The notes under the pieces were generated by a model. That model did not search any database, had not been told where the DNA came from, and saw only the letters and a program-made list of their open reading frames with translations. Source: Trichomonas vaginalis G3 (taxonomy: Eukaryota > Parabasalia > Trichomonadida > Trichomonadidae). From it: a DNA stretch of 64,000 bases. Location of the stretch: contig NC_067206.1 of assembly GCF_026262505.1 (NCBI RefSeq), positions 35,293,896 to 35,357,895 on the forward strand, given 5' to 3'. The translations under genes and the position numbers were made by a program. Positions 1-9,725 of the stretch are shown here, piece after piece (position 1 is the stretch's first letter; each line of letters begins with the position of its first letter).

Positions 1-441
1 AAATATCTTCAGCTTTCCATGGGAGCTTATGGAAATATGCCTGCAGAACCTGAAAAATCATATGGACCTGTATTTTATGAAATGGTTGCGAACACTTGCA
101 ATACAAACAATGATATGATAGGATTTAATGAAGATGTTATGAGGTCATTGGTGGATGATGGTAGTGTGGAACATAAATGGGATAGCTATGACAACACACA
201 TTTCTTATGTGGTTTTCCAAAAGAAGTGGACTTTTGCTTCCAGCAAGGTCAAACATCTACTGCTCCAATAACATACAAATTGTCTGTTAAAGGACCTATT
301 GAACTAGCAACTGAAAACGTACCAAAGCCACTTATTGGATTTATGAGGGATTGTTGCTTTGCCATTCAGGTGCGTGCTAATGGCATCCCCATAATAAGAT
401 TAGATGACTATAACTTAGCTACGGACGACAGTGAGGAATAA
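1..441 (+). CDS. Major capsid protein candidate, C-terminal part (Maverick F)
   Basis: The reading frame enters from outside the window and closes at 441. Its 147 residues match the C-terminal end of the 524-residue capsid candidate of element B (50050-50490) with only a few base differences. It would form the last part of the double jelly-roll capsid subunit. The capsid identification rests on length, on its place just before the small virion genes, and on Maverick gene order rather than on a diagnostic motif. Confidence 0.6.
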   Translation, partial: KYLQLSMGAYGNMPAEPEKSYGPVFYEMVANTCNTNNDMIGFNEDVMRSLVDDGSVEHKWDSYDNTHFLCGFPKEVDFCFQQGQTSTAPITYKLSVKGPIELATENVPKPLIGFMRDCCFAIQVRANGIPIIRLDDYNLATDDSEE

Positions 442-471
442 AGGATGAACGTTTATTTTTAAAGCTTATAA

Positions 472-930
472 ATGAGTTCTTCATCAAGCTCTCGCGAACC
501 TTCACCATCTATGAAACAAACTTTACCAAACGATTATGGAGCACCTATTGAATATTTCTTACGAGCTGCACAATGGCAAAGAGCAGTCTCACCAAGGTTA
601 GGTGTTCCACCAACTCCTGTCAAAAATAGCATTTGGTCAAGTCCTTATATAAAATATGGTCTCCCACTAGGTTTGCTAGCTACAGCAGGAGCAGTTATGA
701 TGTTGAAAAGAAATAAAGCAAATGTTGTAAATAATACTGAAGTAGCTGAAGTTAAACAAACTCCAACGCCTTCGCCAAAACCAACGCCTTCACAAGCAAA
801 ACCTTCAATGACTCCTGAACCTATGGAAGTACAAACTCCTGTTCAAAAGTCAACTCCTAAACCGACTCCAACATTTAAACCAGAACCTACTCCTCAAATA
901 AATCGTAAAACTCCTGCGTTTCCTTACTGA
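472..930 (+). CDS. Membrane-anchored proline-rich virion candidate (Maverick F)
   Basis: This 152-residue protein starts with a serine-rich stretch, has one hydrophobic segment at about residues 62-79 (YGLPLGLLATAGAVMML) and ends in a proline/threonine tail with repeated PTP and KPTP units. The shape is that of a single-pass or membrane-active minor virion protein. It lies 30 bp after the capsid gene and has the element-type start context TTATAAATG. It is nearly identical to 50520-50978 of element B. The family is not recognised, so the virion role is inferred from position only. Confidence 0.55.
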   Translation: MSSSSSSREPSPSMKQTLPNDYGAPIEYFLRAAQWQRAVSPRLGVPPTPVKNSIWSSPYIKYGLPLGLLATAGAVMMLKRNKANVVNNTEVAEVKQTPTPSPKPTPSQAKPSMTPEPMEVQTPVQKSTPKPTPTFKPEPTPQINRKTPAFPY

Positions 931-978
931 AAAAATAACGTTATTTTTATTTTATTTGAACATTTTATTTAGAGTAAA

Positions 979-1215
979 ATGACGACTAAAGTCACTGAAG
1001 CAATGAAACAAAAGTTTTTGGTAGAATACATTAAATCAGGAACTATTCCAGAAGGTTTTTACGTTCATACTATGAAGGATGGTAGAGTTCAGTTTAGAAA
1101 GATAAAGCAACCATTAGATAAAGAAGGTATATTAAGGAAGATTAAACTTCATGAGGACAACATTGCTGAACTTAGGAAGAAGTTAGAAGAGTTGGAGAAA
1201 GGAAGAGAGTTATAA
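979..1215 (+). CDS. Small coiled-coil protein (Maverick F)
   Basis: This 78-residue basic protein has an N-terminal helix, a central turn with a basic strand (GRVQFRKIKQP) and a C-terminal heptad-like helix (residues ~50-77, rich in K, E and L). It follows the proline-rich gene by 48 bp, after a T-rich leader ending TAAAATG. A near-identical copy is at 51027-51263 in B. A 122-residue gene of A (10193-10561) also ends in a short coiled coil and may be a distant counterpart. Function unknown; oligomerisation or DNA contact would fit. Confidence 0.55.
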   Translation: MTTKVTEAMKQKFLVEYIKSGTIPEGFYVHTMKDGRVQFRKIKQPLDKEGILRKIKLHEDNIAELRKKLEELEKGREL

Positions 1216-1227
1216 AGCAATGAATTC

Positions 1228-1280
1228 AACAAGGTGAAAAAACAGGTGAAAAAAGAGGTGAGATCTCACCTCTTCACCTA
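1228..1280. repeat. GGTGA/TCACC palindrome block (copy in F)
   Basis: An 18-bp perfect palindrome centred on AGATCT (1255-1272) is flanked by further AGGTGA and TCACC half-sites. It is one of seven related blocks at gene junctions in F and B. It sits between the coiled-coil gene and the cargo gene. Confidence 0.85.
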
Positions 1281-1380
1281 AATTTATTTTTGTGCTATGT
1301 TTTCATACGTGTGAGGGTGGTGATATCATTAATTTTTAAGTTTATTTTTTTATAAATGACAGAACAAAAATATAACATTT

Positions 1381-1815
1381 CTACTCAGCAGGAATGAGAC
1401 CCTTACTGACTATGTATTCGTTTAATGCTTGATGAAAACAATGGTATATATTATCGTATGGGTATACACAACGTCTGTTTCCATCGTCGTCGTATATGTA
1501 GAGCTCAAATCCAGTCCAACCTTCTTTTGTACAATATGTAGCTTTATTTAAGTATGCATTTATGTAGATAAGGCAATTTTCTTCATCGCTCCAGAAATAA
1601 TTTTTGTTCTTTGTTGAAATAGTTTTCGTTCCTCTGCGACCATAAGGAATGTATGCAATGAACTTTGCGCCATAAGGGATTGTAATATATTCAGGGTTTC
1701 TTTCATCGTCAATGGGTCTGTCTTTGTTAAAATGCATGTTTCTCTGTTTTACTTGAGTTTTGAATAGTTCACGGAAACGTTCTGGGAAAGAATCATAGTA
1801 AATGTAGTCGGACAT
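1381..1815 (-). CDS. Terminal cargo gene, unknown protein (Maverick F)
   Basis: This 144-residue protein is rich in Tyr and Asp, with an FELYIYDDDGN-like strand. It has no signal peptide, membrane segment or family I recognise. It lies next to the terminal repeat and points inward. In element B the corresponding position holds an unrelated 106-residue gene pointing outward. The two elements match up to a shared start-codon context (TATAAATGAC, ending near 1360) and then diverge until the terminal repeat resumes. This marks it as exchangeable cargo. Confidence 0.55.
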   Translation of the reverse strand: MSDYIYYDSFPERFRELFKTQVKQRNMHFNKDRPIDDERNPEYITIPYGAKFIAYIPYGRRGTKTISTKNKNYFWSDEENCLIYINAYLNKATYCTKEGWTGFELYIYDDDGNRRCVYPYDNIYHCFHQALNEYIVSKGLIPAE

Positions 1816-1859
1816 GTCTTTGTAATGAAATAAAAATTTAAAAAAATAAAAATAAGGTT

Positions 1860-2052
1860 ATTTTTTATTTAGTGAAGTCATTAGTGAATTCGTTAGTGAA
1901 GTCGTTTATGTGTCAGATGGTTTTGTAAATATTTAAGGTTAAGTTGGTGTTATGGTTGTGTTGTAAAATATACGTTACTGGTTTCGTAAAGTGTCAAACC
2001 ATTATCTTGGGTAAGGTGGAACGCAGTGCCACAGTACCCAACTTAGTCTAAC
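1860..2052. repeat. Terminal repeat of Maverick F
   Basis: The outer part matches 51770-51904 of B with scattered differences. The inner edge holds three short TTAGTGAAKTC-like direct repeats (~1869-1903). No gene is seen in it. Confidence 0.75.
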
Positions 2053-2500
2053 TAACTATAAAATCCAAAATTAAAATTATAACAAAAAATTTATGGAAAA
2101 TTTTAAATTGTGCATATTACCCGTAGATTAATTAAAATTGCTGATGTCTTCTAAATTTTTTATTCAAAAAAATGAACTTTTTTTGAGACAGTTTTATTTT
2201 AATATGCAATGAAGATTTTAAAAAATATATTCTTGACAATAGCACGTTATTTGACATTTTGAATTTTTTCAATTCTGATACATGATTGAACCTTCATGAT
2301 TTTATTAATTGGTTTCTGTAAAATAATTGTATGAACAAAAAATTAATAAGCATTCAATCGATAAAAATGTTGATGACTCCTTATAATAATTATATAAAAC
2401 TGATATTTCTTGAGTAAAATTTTTCCAATCAAGATTCAATAGCTTTTATCAAAAAGTGATTTGATAGGTTTTCAAAATTTACAATCTATGTTATGTTTGA
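2053..2500. other. AT-rich interval between F and C, no gene
   Basis: No open frame or RNA signature is seen. It contains one copy of a 136-bp direct repeat (2355-2490) whose partner lies at 53677-53812. Confidence 0.7.
2355..2490 (+). repeat. 136-bp direct repeat, copy 1
   Basis: This block matches 53677-53812 in the same orientation with only a couple of differences near its end; both copies start CAATCGATAAAAATG. The copies lie just outside the large nest of elements. It may be a dispersed repeat or a trace of rearrangement. Confidence 0.85.
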
Positions 2501-2795
2501 ATTGGGAATTTCTCGCATATGTTCGTACATGAGCAAATACTATACCTTTTGCGAATAAAGAATTTTTTCATAAAAAAATTTTTTAGGAATTAGCATATCG
2601 GCGTTTTGCGACATTGCCAAACGCCAGATTTTAACCCGACATATGAGCATAAGCTCGTATATTGGAATAAACTCGACTTATTCCATATTAAAGTTATTAT
2701 AATAATAAGGCACTTAATGTGCAAATCTAATTGAATTAGAAAATGCACATTAAGTGCCTTTTATTGGAATATGTAATACCACATATGGAATACCG
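2501..2795 (+). repeat. Left terminal inverted repeat of C
   Basis: It is complementary to 7209-7525. Within it, 2708-2762 forms a hairpin with a 17-bp stem (AAGGCACTTAATGTGCA and its complement). Confidence 0.9.
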
Positions 2796-3324
2796 AAATC
2801 CGAGCATCAATTAGGAATGAACTAGTGCAAATTTTAGAAATACAGTATTATGTTAAATTCAGGATAAAAATTGTTAGAAATTTATATTTACAAATGAGTA
2901 AATAAGTATTTTGTAAAGTTTTCGTTTGATTTTCAAGCTTGTTGGAGAAAAATAATGAAAATAATTATTTATTTAAGCAATTTACACTAAAACTTTTTAT
3001 GGAAATTGCAGTTCTAGCAATGTCTTAGAATTTAATTGTCATTTAAAGTGTGAAATGCATTGATTTGCTAGTGAATGTAAATCGGGAATACAAAATTAAT
3101 ATAAATGAACGAAAAATCTTCTAAGAACATCCTAAAATCAATCACCCTTTGAGTGGCTTTCATAATATATCTAGATGATAAACCAGAAATTGAACCCGCA
3201 TATGGGTCCCATTAGGATAAATTGTAAACTATTCAAAAATAGTTTACAAAATTAATTTAGGTAATAATAAAATTTTTAATTGAGATAAATTAAAAAAATC
3301 TTAGGAGAATGTTATGGATTTTCT
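2796..3324. other. 3' flank of the C transposase gene, no gene
   Basis: AT-rich DNA downstream of the minus-strand transposase gene. I see no open frame or structured signal in it. Confidence 0.6.
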
Positions 3325-5319
3325 TCATTGAACCATTCGATAAATGAGCATCTTTGCGAGCCATTTGTGTTCGAGAGTCTTGTACCATAAAGGTGGCATC
3401 TCAGCAGTTGAGCATCCCTTCAATGCATTGATATCTGTTGATGGAACAGAGTATGCGACTTCATCATTGATCATGATCCAATATGCACTTTTTTGCAAAA
3501 AGACCACGTAATGAAAATTGCAATAGGCAACAATTGCAATCAATTGATATCTTTGCCTTTCGACTGTTGGGAGTGTCAACTTTTTCGGGAAGTCAAAGAT
3601 GACTTGATGAATCGAATCATTCTGCCACTCTCTCTGAATGTCGAAAGTCAAGAATTGTGGCCATGATGTGTTCCTTGTAGTTGACAAATGATATTGAATG
3701 GCATGATCGAGATCTGGTTCTCCAATTCTGGTGTGAATCGAGTAGCAATTTGTTTGTTCGTTGGCACTATCACGGTAAGTGATTCGGAAGAGTTGACCGA
3801 TTCCTGGTATTTGCTCTGCGAGATCTGTGATCAATCTTGTCATCGTGTCATCACAATCTTGTGCCTCATATGTTGAGTTACCAAGTAATGTGGCAAGTTC
3901 ATGGGGAACGAAGACTAATCCTTTGGACTTCAATGAATTCAAATTTGTAAAGATACTTGACATCTCTGTTACGATGGGAGAGGACTGATTGGCAACCTTC
4001 AAAACTTCTGTTCTCACTTCGGATATGTAGAACAGAACCTGTAAACATACGTTCAAATGACACGTATTTCCCATATTATGAAGACCAACAATACCACCTT
4101 TAATTGGGTAAAGGTAGTTCGCCTCTTGTGATGACTGTATGATATCGACAGCTTGATGAGCGACAGCAATGATGTTCCGCTTTGATGGTTTCATGGAGGG
4201 TGCAACAACAGCAGCGACGGTATCGCTTGAAGGAAGAACCTTTGTTGGTGTAAAATCTTCGAAAAGGAGTAACTCTTCATTATCATTCAGGGGTGATCCA
4301 TCAATGTTATAATTTGTCAAACCGACTAAACCTGATATGATCAGAGGAAGTGATGTGCGCTCACCTCGAAAACCATTTTTCATGCAGGACCAGCATGACT
4401 TGAAACGTGCAAAGAAACGCTCGACAATCTGCCTGTCTTGGGCAATGGCGTTGTTGCGTTCAACGTCTGCTTCTTCGTGGCTTCTCTTCATCACCACGGC
4501 AGTAAGGTGATATTTCTGGATTCCAATATAGCCCCGGTCGGCAAGTACAGGATATTGGTAATCATCAAATCCTCGCTTTACTGTCAAAAAATCCGAGACT
4601 TTTGACAAATCGAAAATCTTCTTGTCATGGACTGCAGCCATAAACTCAACGTTTTGATGTATGGCTTTTCCATCTGGTGACACGAGGACTTGGAGCTTAA
4701 TACCGTTGCAGTGGTTTTTTTCATCCCAACTATAAAGCCTCTCTTCCTTTACCGAAGGAATGTTGAAAGGAATTGTAGTGCTGTCTACAGCTGCAACAGC
4801 ATCAGGGAAGTTTGTAAATTTGTTCTTCATTGAAGTTAACGGTGGACAGTGATTGGGAAGAAAATAGCTCGCAAAGATTGGAAATGCAACATTGGTAGTT
4901 CTTGTAACTAATTTGGAATAGCATGACTGGGAAATATGTAGCAACGGACATAATGCTGAATAGGGCAAGTATGTGCAGTAATATGTGAGCGTGAGGAAGA
5001 GAGACTCGATTGTTGAAAATTTGACCTTCCTTCCTCTTCTGGCCCTTCCACAGTTGGATTCAATAATGTCAGCGAGGTATTCCAACTGTTCATATGTGAA
5101 GTTGCACAATGATCGGAGCTGGAGCTTTGGATGCATCCTGATGAATATTGAAATCGAGAACCTGGGCATTGGATTGGTCAATGTCATCTCTTTTGCCTCT
5201 TCTTCATTTAATGGCTCTTCATCTGTGTCGGAATTCTCAGGTGTAACAGTAACAACAATGTTCGCCCTTCTGGATTCTTTTATCTTGGTGATGATATCTT
5301 CATCGCATGGTTCATCCAT
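3325..5319 (-). CDS. DDE transposase fused to a USP/UCH-type deubiquitinase domain
   Basis: The open frame extends to 5415, but I choose the ATG at 5319 because a trichomonad Inr (TCATTTATCAAC) directly precedes it; this gives 664 residues. Residues ~70-340 are a DDE_Tnp_4-like transposase: AAVDSTT (D179), LADRGY (D261) and IVERFFARFK (E300). Residues ~408-640 are a ubiquitin-specific-protease fold: Cys box GLHNMGNTCHLNVCLQVLF (C420), acidic AQDCDD box (~486) and His box CNFHYVVF (H603) followed by WIMINDE. All three catalytic positions of a USP are filled. The gene is intact. The transposase should cut and join element ends; the second domain could remove ubiquitin from the transposase or host chromatin, which is inference. 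Confidence 0.85.
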   Translation of the reverse strand: MDEPCDEDIITKIKESRRANIVVTVTPENSDTDEEPLNEEEAKEMTLTNPMPRFSISIFIRMHPKLQLRSLCNFTYEQLEYLADIIESNCGRARRGRKVKFSTIESLFLTLTYYCTYLPYSALCPLLHISQSCYSKLVTRTTNVAFPIFASYFLPNHCPPLTSMKNKFTNFPDAVAAVDSTTIPFNIPSVKEERLYSWDEKNHCNGIKLQVLVSPDGKAIHQNVEFMAAVHDKKIFDLSKVSDFLTVKRGFDDYQYPVLADRGYIGIQKYHLTAVVMKRSHEEADVERNNAIAQDRQIVERFFARFKSCWSCMKNGFRGERTSLPLIISGLVGLTNYNIDGSPLNDNEELLLFEDFTPTKVLPSSDTVAAVVAPSMKPSKRNIIAVAHQAVDIIQSSQEANYLYPIKGGIVGLHNMGNTCHLNVCLQVLFYISEVRTEVLKVANQSSPIVTEMSSIFTNLNSLKSKGLVFVPHELATLLGNSTYEAQDCDDTMTRLITDLAEQIPGIGQLFRITYRDSANEQTNCYSIHTRIGEPDLDHAIQYHLSTTRNTSWPQFLTFDIQREWQNDSIHQVIFDFPKKLTLPTVERQRYQLIAIVAYCNFHYVVFLQKSAYWIMINDEVAYSVPSTDINALKGCSTAEMPPLWYKTLEHKWLAKMLIYRMVQ

Positions 5320-5646
5320 GTTGATAAATGAAGTGATTAAAAGATATAAAAATCTTATCAAATTTGAAATAGAGTTCAAAATTAATAAATAATGAAACCC
5401 AATCAATTTAATCATATCTAGATATCCTAATATATATCATTTTAAACTTGAAATTAAGAAACTGTGAAGAATTAAAAAACGTTTAAAATCTTTCATACAA
5501 TTTAATCATATCTATATATTCTAGTATATATCATTTTAAACTCGAAATTAAGAAACTGTGAAGAATTAAAAAAAACGTTTAAAATCTTTTAATAGAAATA
5601 GTTTATTTAAAAAATAAAAGTTTAACTGGTGCATAAGTAAAAATTA

Positions 5647-5725
5647 GATTCTCGAACTTATTATTATTTTTGATTGAAATATTAAAATAGTATTCCAATC
5701 AAAAATAATAATAAGTTCGAGAATC
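5647..5725. repeat. Perfect 30-bp-stem hairpin inside C
   Basis: Arms 5647-5676 and 5696-5725 are perfect reverse complements around a 19-nt loop. It lies between the transposase 5' end and the structured island. It could be a terminator, a buried foldback element or an RNA hairpin. Confidence 0.85.
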
Positions 5726-5798
5726 GTAATTTTAGAACTTTTTTACATTCTTCACGCCTGTAAAATATTCCATAATTACAGATTTTATTAATTACTAC

Positions 5799-6106
5799 TT
5801 TTTTAGATACATTCTAAAGCTGGCGAAGCAACGCTAAAGTGATGATTAACAGTGAATCACTGCGACGACCCAACATAATATATTGAGATTAATTTTCTAG
5901 GTACGGTTGAAATGGCGGAGACCTTCTGGCTGTGCCTCAGAGCCCCTAAAATATTTCAAAAGAAATATTTCTACCATTTCGTCGAAAGATTAATCTCTGA
6001 CTATGTCCGAGATAGCATCACTCAGGCGAAAGTATTACGCCGAGAATACCGATAGAAGTTTCTATCTAGTATAAGCGCCAGTATTTAGAAGAAAACATCT
6101 AAAAAA
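5799..6106. ncRNA. Candidate structured RNA (308 nt) carried by transposon C
   Basis: The interval is clearly richer in G and C than its surroundings and has no open frame. A long-range closing helix is built from three pieces: 5799-5808 with 6097-6106, 5813-5818 with 6084-6089, and 5820-5825 with 6076-6081. Inside are 5838-5843/5856-5861, a 9-bp helix 5885-5893/5989-5997, 5909-5915/5974-5980, a 9-bp hairpin 5949-5957/5962-5970, 5928-5931/5941-5944, 6001-6004/6012-6015, 6025-6028/6038-6041 and 6051-6057/6060-6066. This nesting is far beyond chance for such DNA. I do not recognise the class; the strand is undetermined because pairing works on both. Confidence 0.5.
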
Positions 6107-6274
6107 ATGAACTATTTGTTCCATTCAATTATCAATTTTTTTTGTGAAAAAAAGAAATTTTGAAATTATACTTATAATATTGTTAGCATATATAAAATAA
6201 ACATTTTGGGAAAAATTATAAAATTTTCCAAAATTTACCATCGAAAATTTTCCCAAAATTTTCAAATTTTTCCT

Positions 6275-6360
6275 AAATGTTAGTCACCGTTACGGTTTTT
6301 TTCTTTGGGGGCGAGCTTGCGAGCCCCCAAAGAAAAAAACCGTAACGGTGACTAACATTT
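6275..6360. repeat. Perfect 38-bp-stem hairpin inside C
   Basis: Arms 6275-6312 and 6323-6360 are perfect complements with a 10-nt loop; the outer end reads GTTAGTCACCGTTACGG. Part of the motif (GTGACTAACATTTTA) recurs near 6828. It may be a small foldback element that inserted into C. Confidence 0.85.
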
Positions 6361-7208
6361 CGGCATAGTTTAAGTCTAGGTTTTGCATTTTAAAATGTTT
6401 GTTACCTTATCTTCTTTCAAAAAGTGGCAAAAATTTGTTTGAAATTTGAAAAAGATATTTTTATTTGCATAAATGACATTCAACTAAGCTGTAGCATGAT
6501 TCTTTTGCATGCTCTAGTTTTTTTCTCAGTTCAATCTCCTTCCATACTCTTGCTTTTACCAGTAAGATCGCACCAAAATTCTCAAAATTTAAGATCTCCA
6601 AATTTTATGTCCAACTCCAATTATCAAACGCCCTCATTAACGCCACTCATAGCCATCTTTCATGCATGAGAAATCGTTATGAGAAGATTTTTTACGGCTA
6701 ATTATCTGATTCAATTCAGATCAATACTCAAAGCCCCATTATTTATTTATAAATCCTTGTTTGTCGCCTATGCGAATAAAAATTCTTTTTATATTTTAAA
6801 CAATTTTTTTCACTTTGGAAGGAGAAAGTGACTAACATTTTAAAAATGCAAAAACCGACTAAACTATTCCCAAATATCCATCAACATTTTTCCCAAAAAA
6901 TTTCACAGGAAAGTTTGCCAAAGCGGAACCCAACTAATATGTTCAATTCATGAAAATTTTATTTTAATTTACTAGGTTTATATAAACTTTTGAACCTTTT
7001 ATAATGTCTATAGCAACTCAAATCAATTGCAATTCATTAATTTATTTGTTTGAGACAAATCATTAATTTATTGATTTTTTTGAAACAAAAAAAGGACATA
7101 GGAACTATTCAATTTGTTTGTAATCCTTTTTTATCCACACTTGCTGAAAAAATAAAAAAATTAATTGTTATATAAAATATCTTTGTATTTTGATTACATA
7201 TTCTATAT
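6361..7208. other. Non-coding right half of C
   Basis: No convincing gene. An 81-codon open frame at 6424-6669 has low-complexity composition and no Inr, and is not taken as real. Confidence 0.6.
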
Positions 7209-7525
7209 GTGGTATTCCGCAAATCATATTTCATATTCCATATGTGGTATTACATATTCCAATAAAAGGCACTTAATGTGCATTTTCTAATTCAATTAGA
7301 TTTGCACATTAAGTGCCTTATTATTATAATAACTTTAATATGGAATAAGTCGAGTTTATTCCAATATACGAGCTTATGCTCATATGTCGGGTTAAAATCT
7401 GGCGTTTGGCAATGTCGCAAAACGCTGATATGCTAATTCCTAAAAAATTTTTTTTATGAAAAATTCTTTATTCGCAAAAGGTATAGTATTTGCTCATGTA
7501 CGAACATATGCGAGAAATTCCCAAT
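7209..7525 (-). repeat. Right terminal inverted repeat of C
   Basis: Reverse complement of 2501-2795, including the 17-bp-stem hairpin (7266-7320), with a small insertion near its inner edge. Confidence 0.9.
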
Positions 7526-8199
7526 ATAAAACCAAAAATAATTGTTATAATTTAAATGAAGAAGTAATTTAAAACGATTTTATTTATGATCAAATTTTAT
7601 ATATTTTTTTGGATCAAATCCATTTTAATAGAATTTATATACTATTCATCTATTAGTAAACACTACCGTATATTATTTTTTAAGCTATCTTATTTTTTTG
7701 AAATTTTATTCAAATCTTTGGTCGCAAGAAGAATTGCATGATAAATAAAAACATTTAATCAAAGTCAATTTTATTTTTCATATTCAAATGGACTGAGTGT
7801 TAACATTTAACATTTTTTGCTAATTGTCGTCAAAAATTAGGCGTAAAGCAAAAATTGATATTTCATATGGTTTTATGATAGATAAGAATTATATTCCCAT
7901 TCATTATATTCGTAAATTTTGAGGTTTATCCTTCGCTTTTAAGATCATTGAATTTGATTTTTATATAAAATAGTTATATATTAGAAAATAATATGAGTTT
8001 ATGTGATATTATTTTTCAGAAGATTTCATTCTATATGCCTATGAAAAGTACTCTCAAAACTAACTTTTTCCTAATTATAATTAAATCTAGAATATTGTAT
8101 TATGCTTAGTATTATTTCATTTTTCTCATTCAATTTAGAATTTACAAATGTCAAAAAATTGAGAGCTGTCATTTTTGATGAATTTCTGTTTATTACAAT
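7526..8199. other. AT-rich interval between C and D, no gene
   Basis: No open frame, repeat or structured signal recognised. Confidence 0.6.
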
Positions 8200-9287
8200 T
8201 TGAGTTTAATACTAATTATTTATTCAAACTACAAAGTTTGTAATTTAAAATATTTTGTGAGATCAGATTGAATTAATTCAAGGTTCTTTTCAATTAATAT
8301 TAATGACCATATTACGCATTTTCGAACATTCTAAACCAAATATATAAAAATGGGAGACGAATGTTAAATTTGCTAGACATGGGGGAGTTGTCTGCAAAGT
8401 TTTAGCTCTTATCTCTAGCAAAAAATTAATTTTAAAAAAATGACCGAATACGTTTCACAGCGAGAAAAAATAAAAGGCAAGATAGAATTTTCTAGACATA
8501 AAGAAGTTGTTTACCGAGTTTTAGCTCTTATCTCTAACAAAAATTAATTTTAAAAAAATGACCGAATACGTTTCACAGCGAGAAAAAAATAAAAGGCAAG
8601 ATAGAATTTTCTAGACATAAAGAAGTTGTTTACCGAGTTTTAGCTCTTATCTCTAACAAAAAATTAATTTTAGAAAAATGACCGAATACGTTTCACAGCG
8701 AGAAAAAAATAAAAGGCAAGATAGAATTTTCTAGACATAAAGAAGTTGTTTACCGAGTTTTAGCTCTTATCTCTAACAAAAAATTAATTTTAAAAAAATG
8801 ACCGAATACGTTTCACAGCGAGAAAAAATAAAAGGCAAGATAGAATTTTCTAGACATAAAGAAGTTGTTTACCGAGTTTTAGCTCTTATCTCTAACAAAA
8901 AATTAATTTTAAAAAAATGACCGAATACGTTTCACAGCGAGAAAAAAATAAAAGGCAAGATAGAATTTTCTAGACATAAAGAAGTTGTTTACCGAGTTTT
9001 AGCTCTTATCTCTAACAAAAAATTAATTTTAAAAAAATGACCGAATACGTTTCACAGCGAGAAAAAAATAAAAGGCAAGATAGAATTTTCTAGACATAAA
9101 GAAGTTGTTTACCGAGTTTTAGCTCTTATCTCTAACAAAAAATTAATTTTAAAAAAATGACCGAATACGTTTCACAGCGAGAAAAAAATAAAAGGCAAGA
9201 TAGAATTTTCTAGACATAAAGAAGTTGTTTACCGAGTTTTAGCTCTTATCTCTAACAAAAAATTAATTTTAAAAAAAATGACCGAAT
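8200..9287 (+). repeat. Left arm of D with ~121-bp tandem array
   Basis: After a unique outer part (8200-8375) the arm holds seven and a half units of about 121 bp, each with GACCGAATACGTTTCACAGC and TTTTAGCTCTTATCTCTAAC. Units differ by very few bases, so the array is recent or homogenised. The break at 9287 is the insertion point of Maverick A; a short continuation lies at 29091-29115. Confidence 0.9.
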
Positions 9288-9725
9288 AGTAGTGTATATG
9301 ACGGGTTGTGTGACTTTTCTTGTAAACGTAAGAATTCATACAATATCGAGCGATTTTGTATCATTTTTTTTAACATATGAAGTAAAAAATGTATGATTCT
9401 TACGGTTTTTATTCTTACGTTTTTGAATAAATCAAGATTTAAAAAATGTTCAAAATTGTAAGACATTTACACTCAGCCCAAACATAATGAAATAAATCAT
9501 TAAAAAAAATTAACATTAATTTTAAAATAATTTATTTTATCTTTTATAAAAGAAGCTATATATATATATAGATGATGTCAGATATTCCGCGATTAATTAA
9601 ACATTGTTTAAATCATGAATGAAATCAATGGAGTCATAATCAAAGACCTCATAAACGAGAAAAATAAATTTCTTACATTTTTTGAATAATTTATTTTTTT
9701 AATTCGTAAGAAATGAGTGTCACAA
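9288..9725 (+). repeat. Left terminal inverted repeat of Maverick A
   Basis: Complementary to 28647-29084. The repeat runs through the start codon of the first gene on each side, so both terminal genes share leader and first codons. Confidence 0.92.

Larger units (their letters stand above)
1..2052. mobile_element. Maverick/Polinton F, right-end fragment
   Basis: This is the right end of a Maverick whose remainder lies before the window. It carries the end of the capsid gene, a membrane-anchored virion candidate, a small coiled-coil gene and a terminal cargo gene on the other strand. Positions 1-1215 are almost identical to 50051-51263 of element B, so F and B are close relatives and F is young. 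The last ~160 bp match the terminal repeat of B, sharing the GTGTCAAACC and CTTGGGTAAGGTGGAACGCA blocks. The outer end is placed near 2052 (ends CTAACT) by comparison with B. The other terminus and the second target-site copy are outside the window. Confidence 0.85.
2501..7525. mobile_element. DNA transposon C (PIF/Harbinger- or IS5-like) with USP-fused transposase
   Basis: This 5,025-bp element is bounded by inverted repeats that begin ATTGGGAATTTCTCGCATATG at both ends and extend about 300 bp inward. It encodes one uninterrupted transposase fused to a deubiquitinase-like domain on the minus strand. On the other side it carries two perfect long hairpins and a compact structured island. The arms are very similar, so the copy looks young. 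No clear 3-bp target duplication can be fixed at the edges. Confidence 0.85.

Noticed and set aside
5320-5415. N-terminal hydrophobic extension of the transposase-USP protein
   Set aside because: An Inr lies just before the ATG at 5319, so the upstream codons are most likely untranslated.
6424-6669. 81-codon open frame in C
   Set aside because: No Inr, low-complexity composition and no counterpart; treated as chance.
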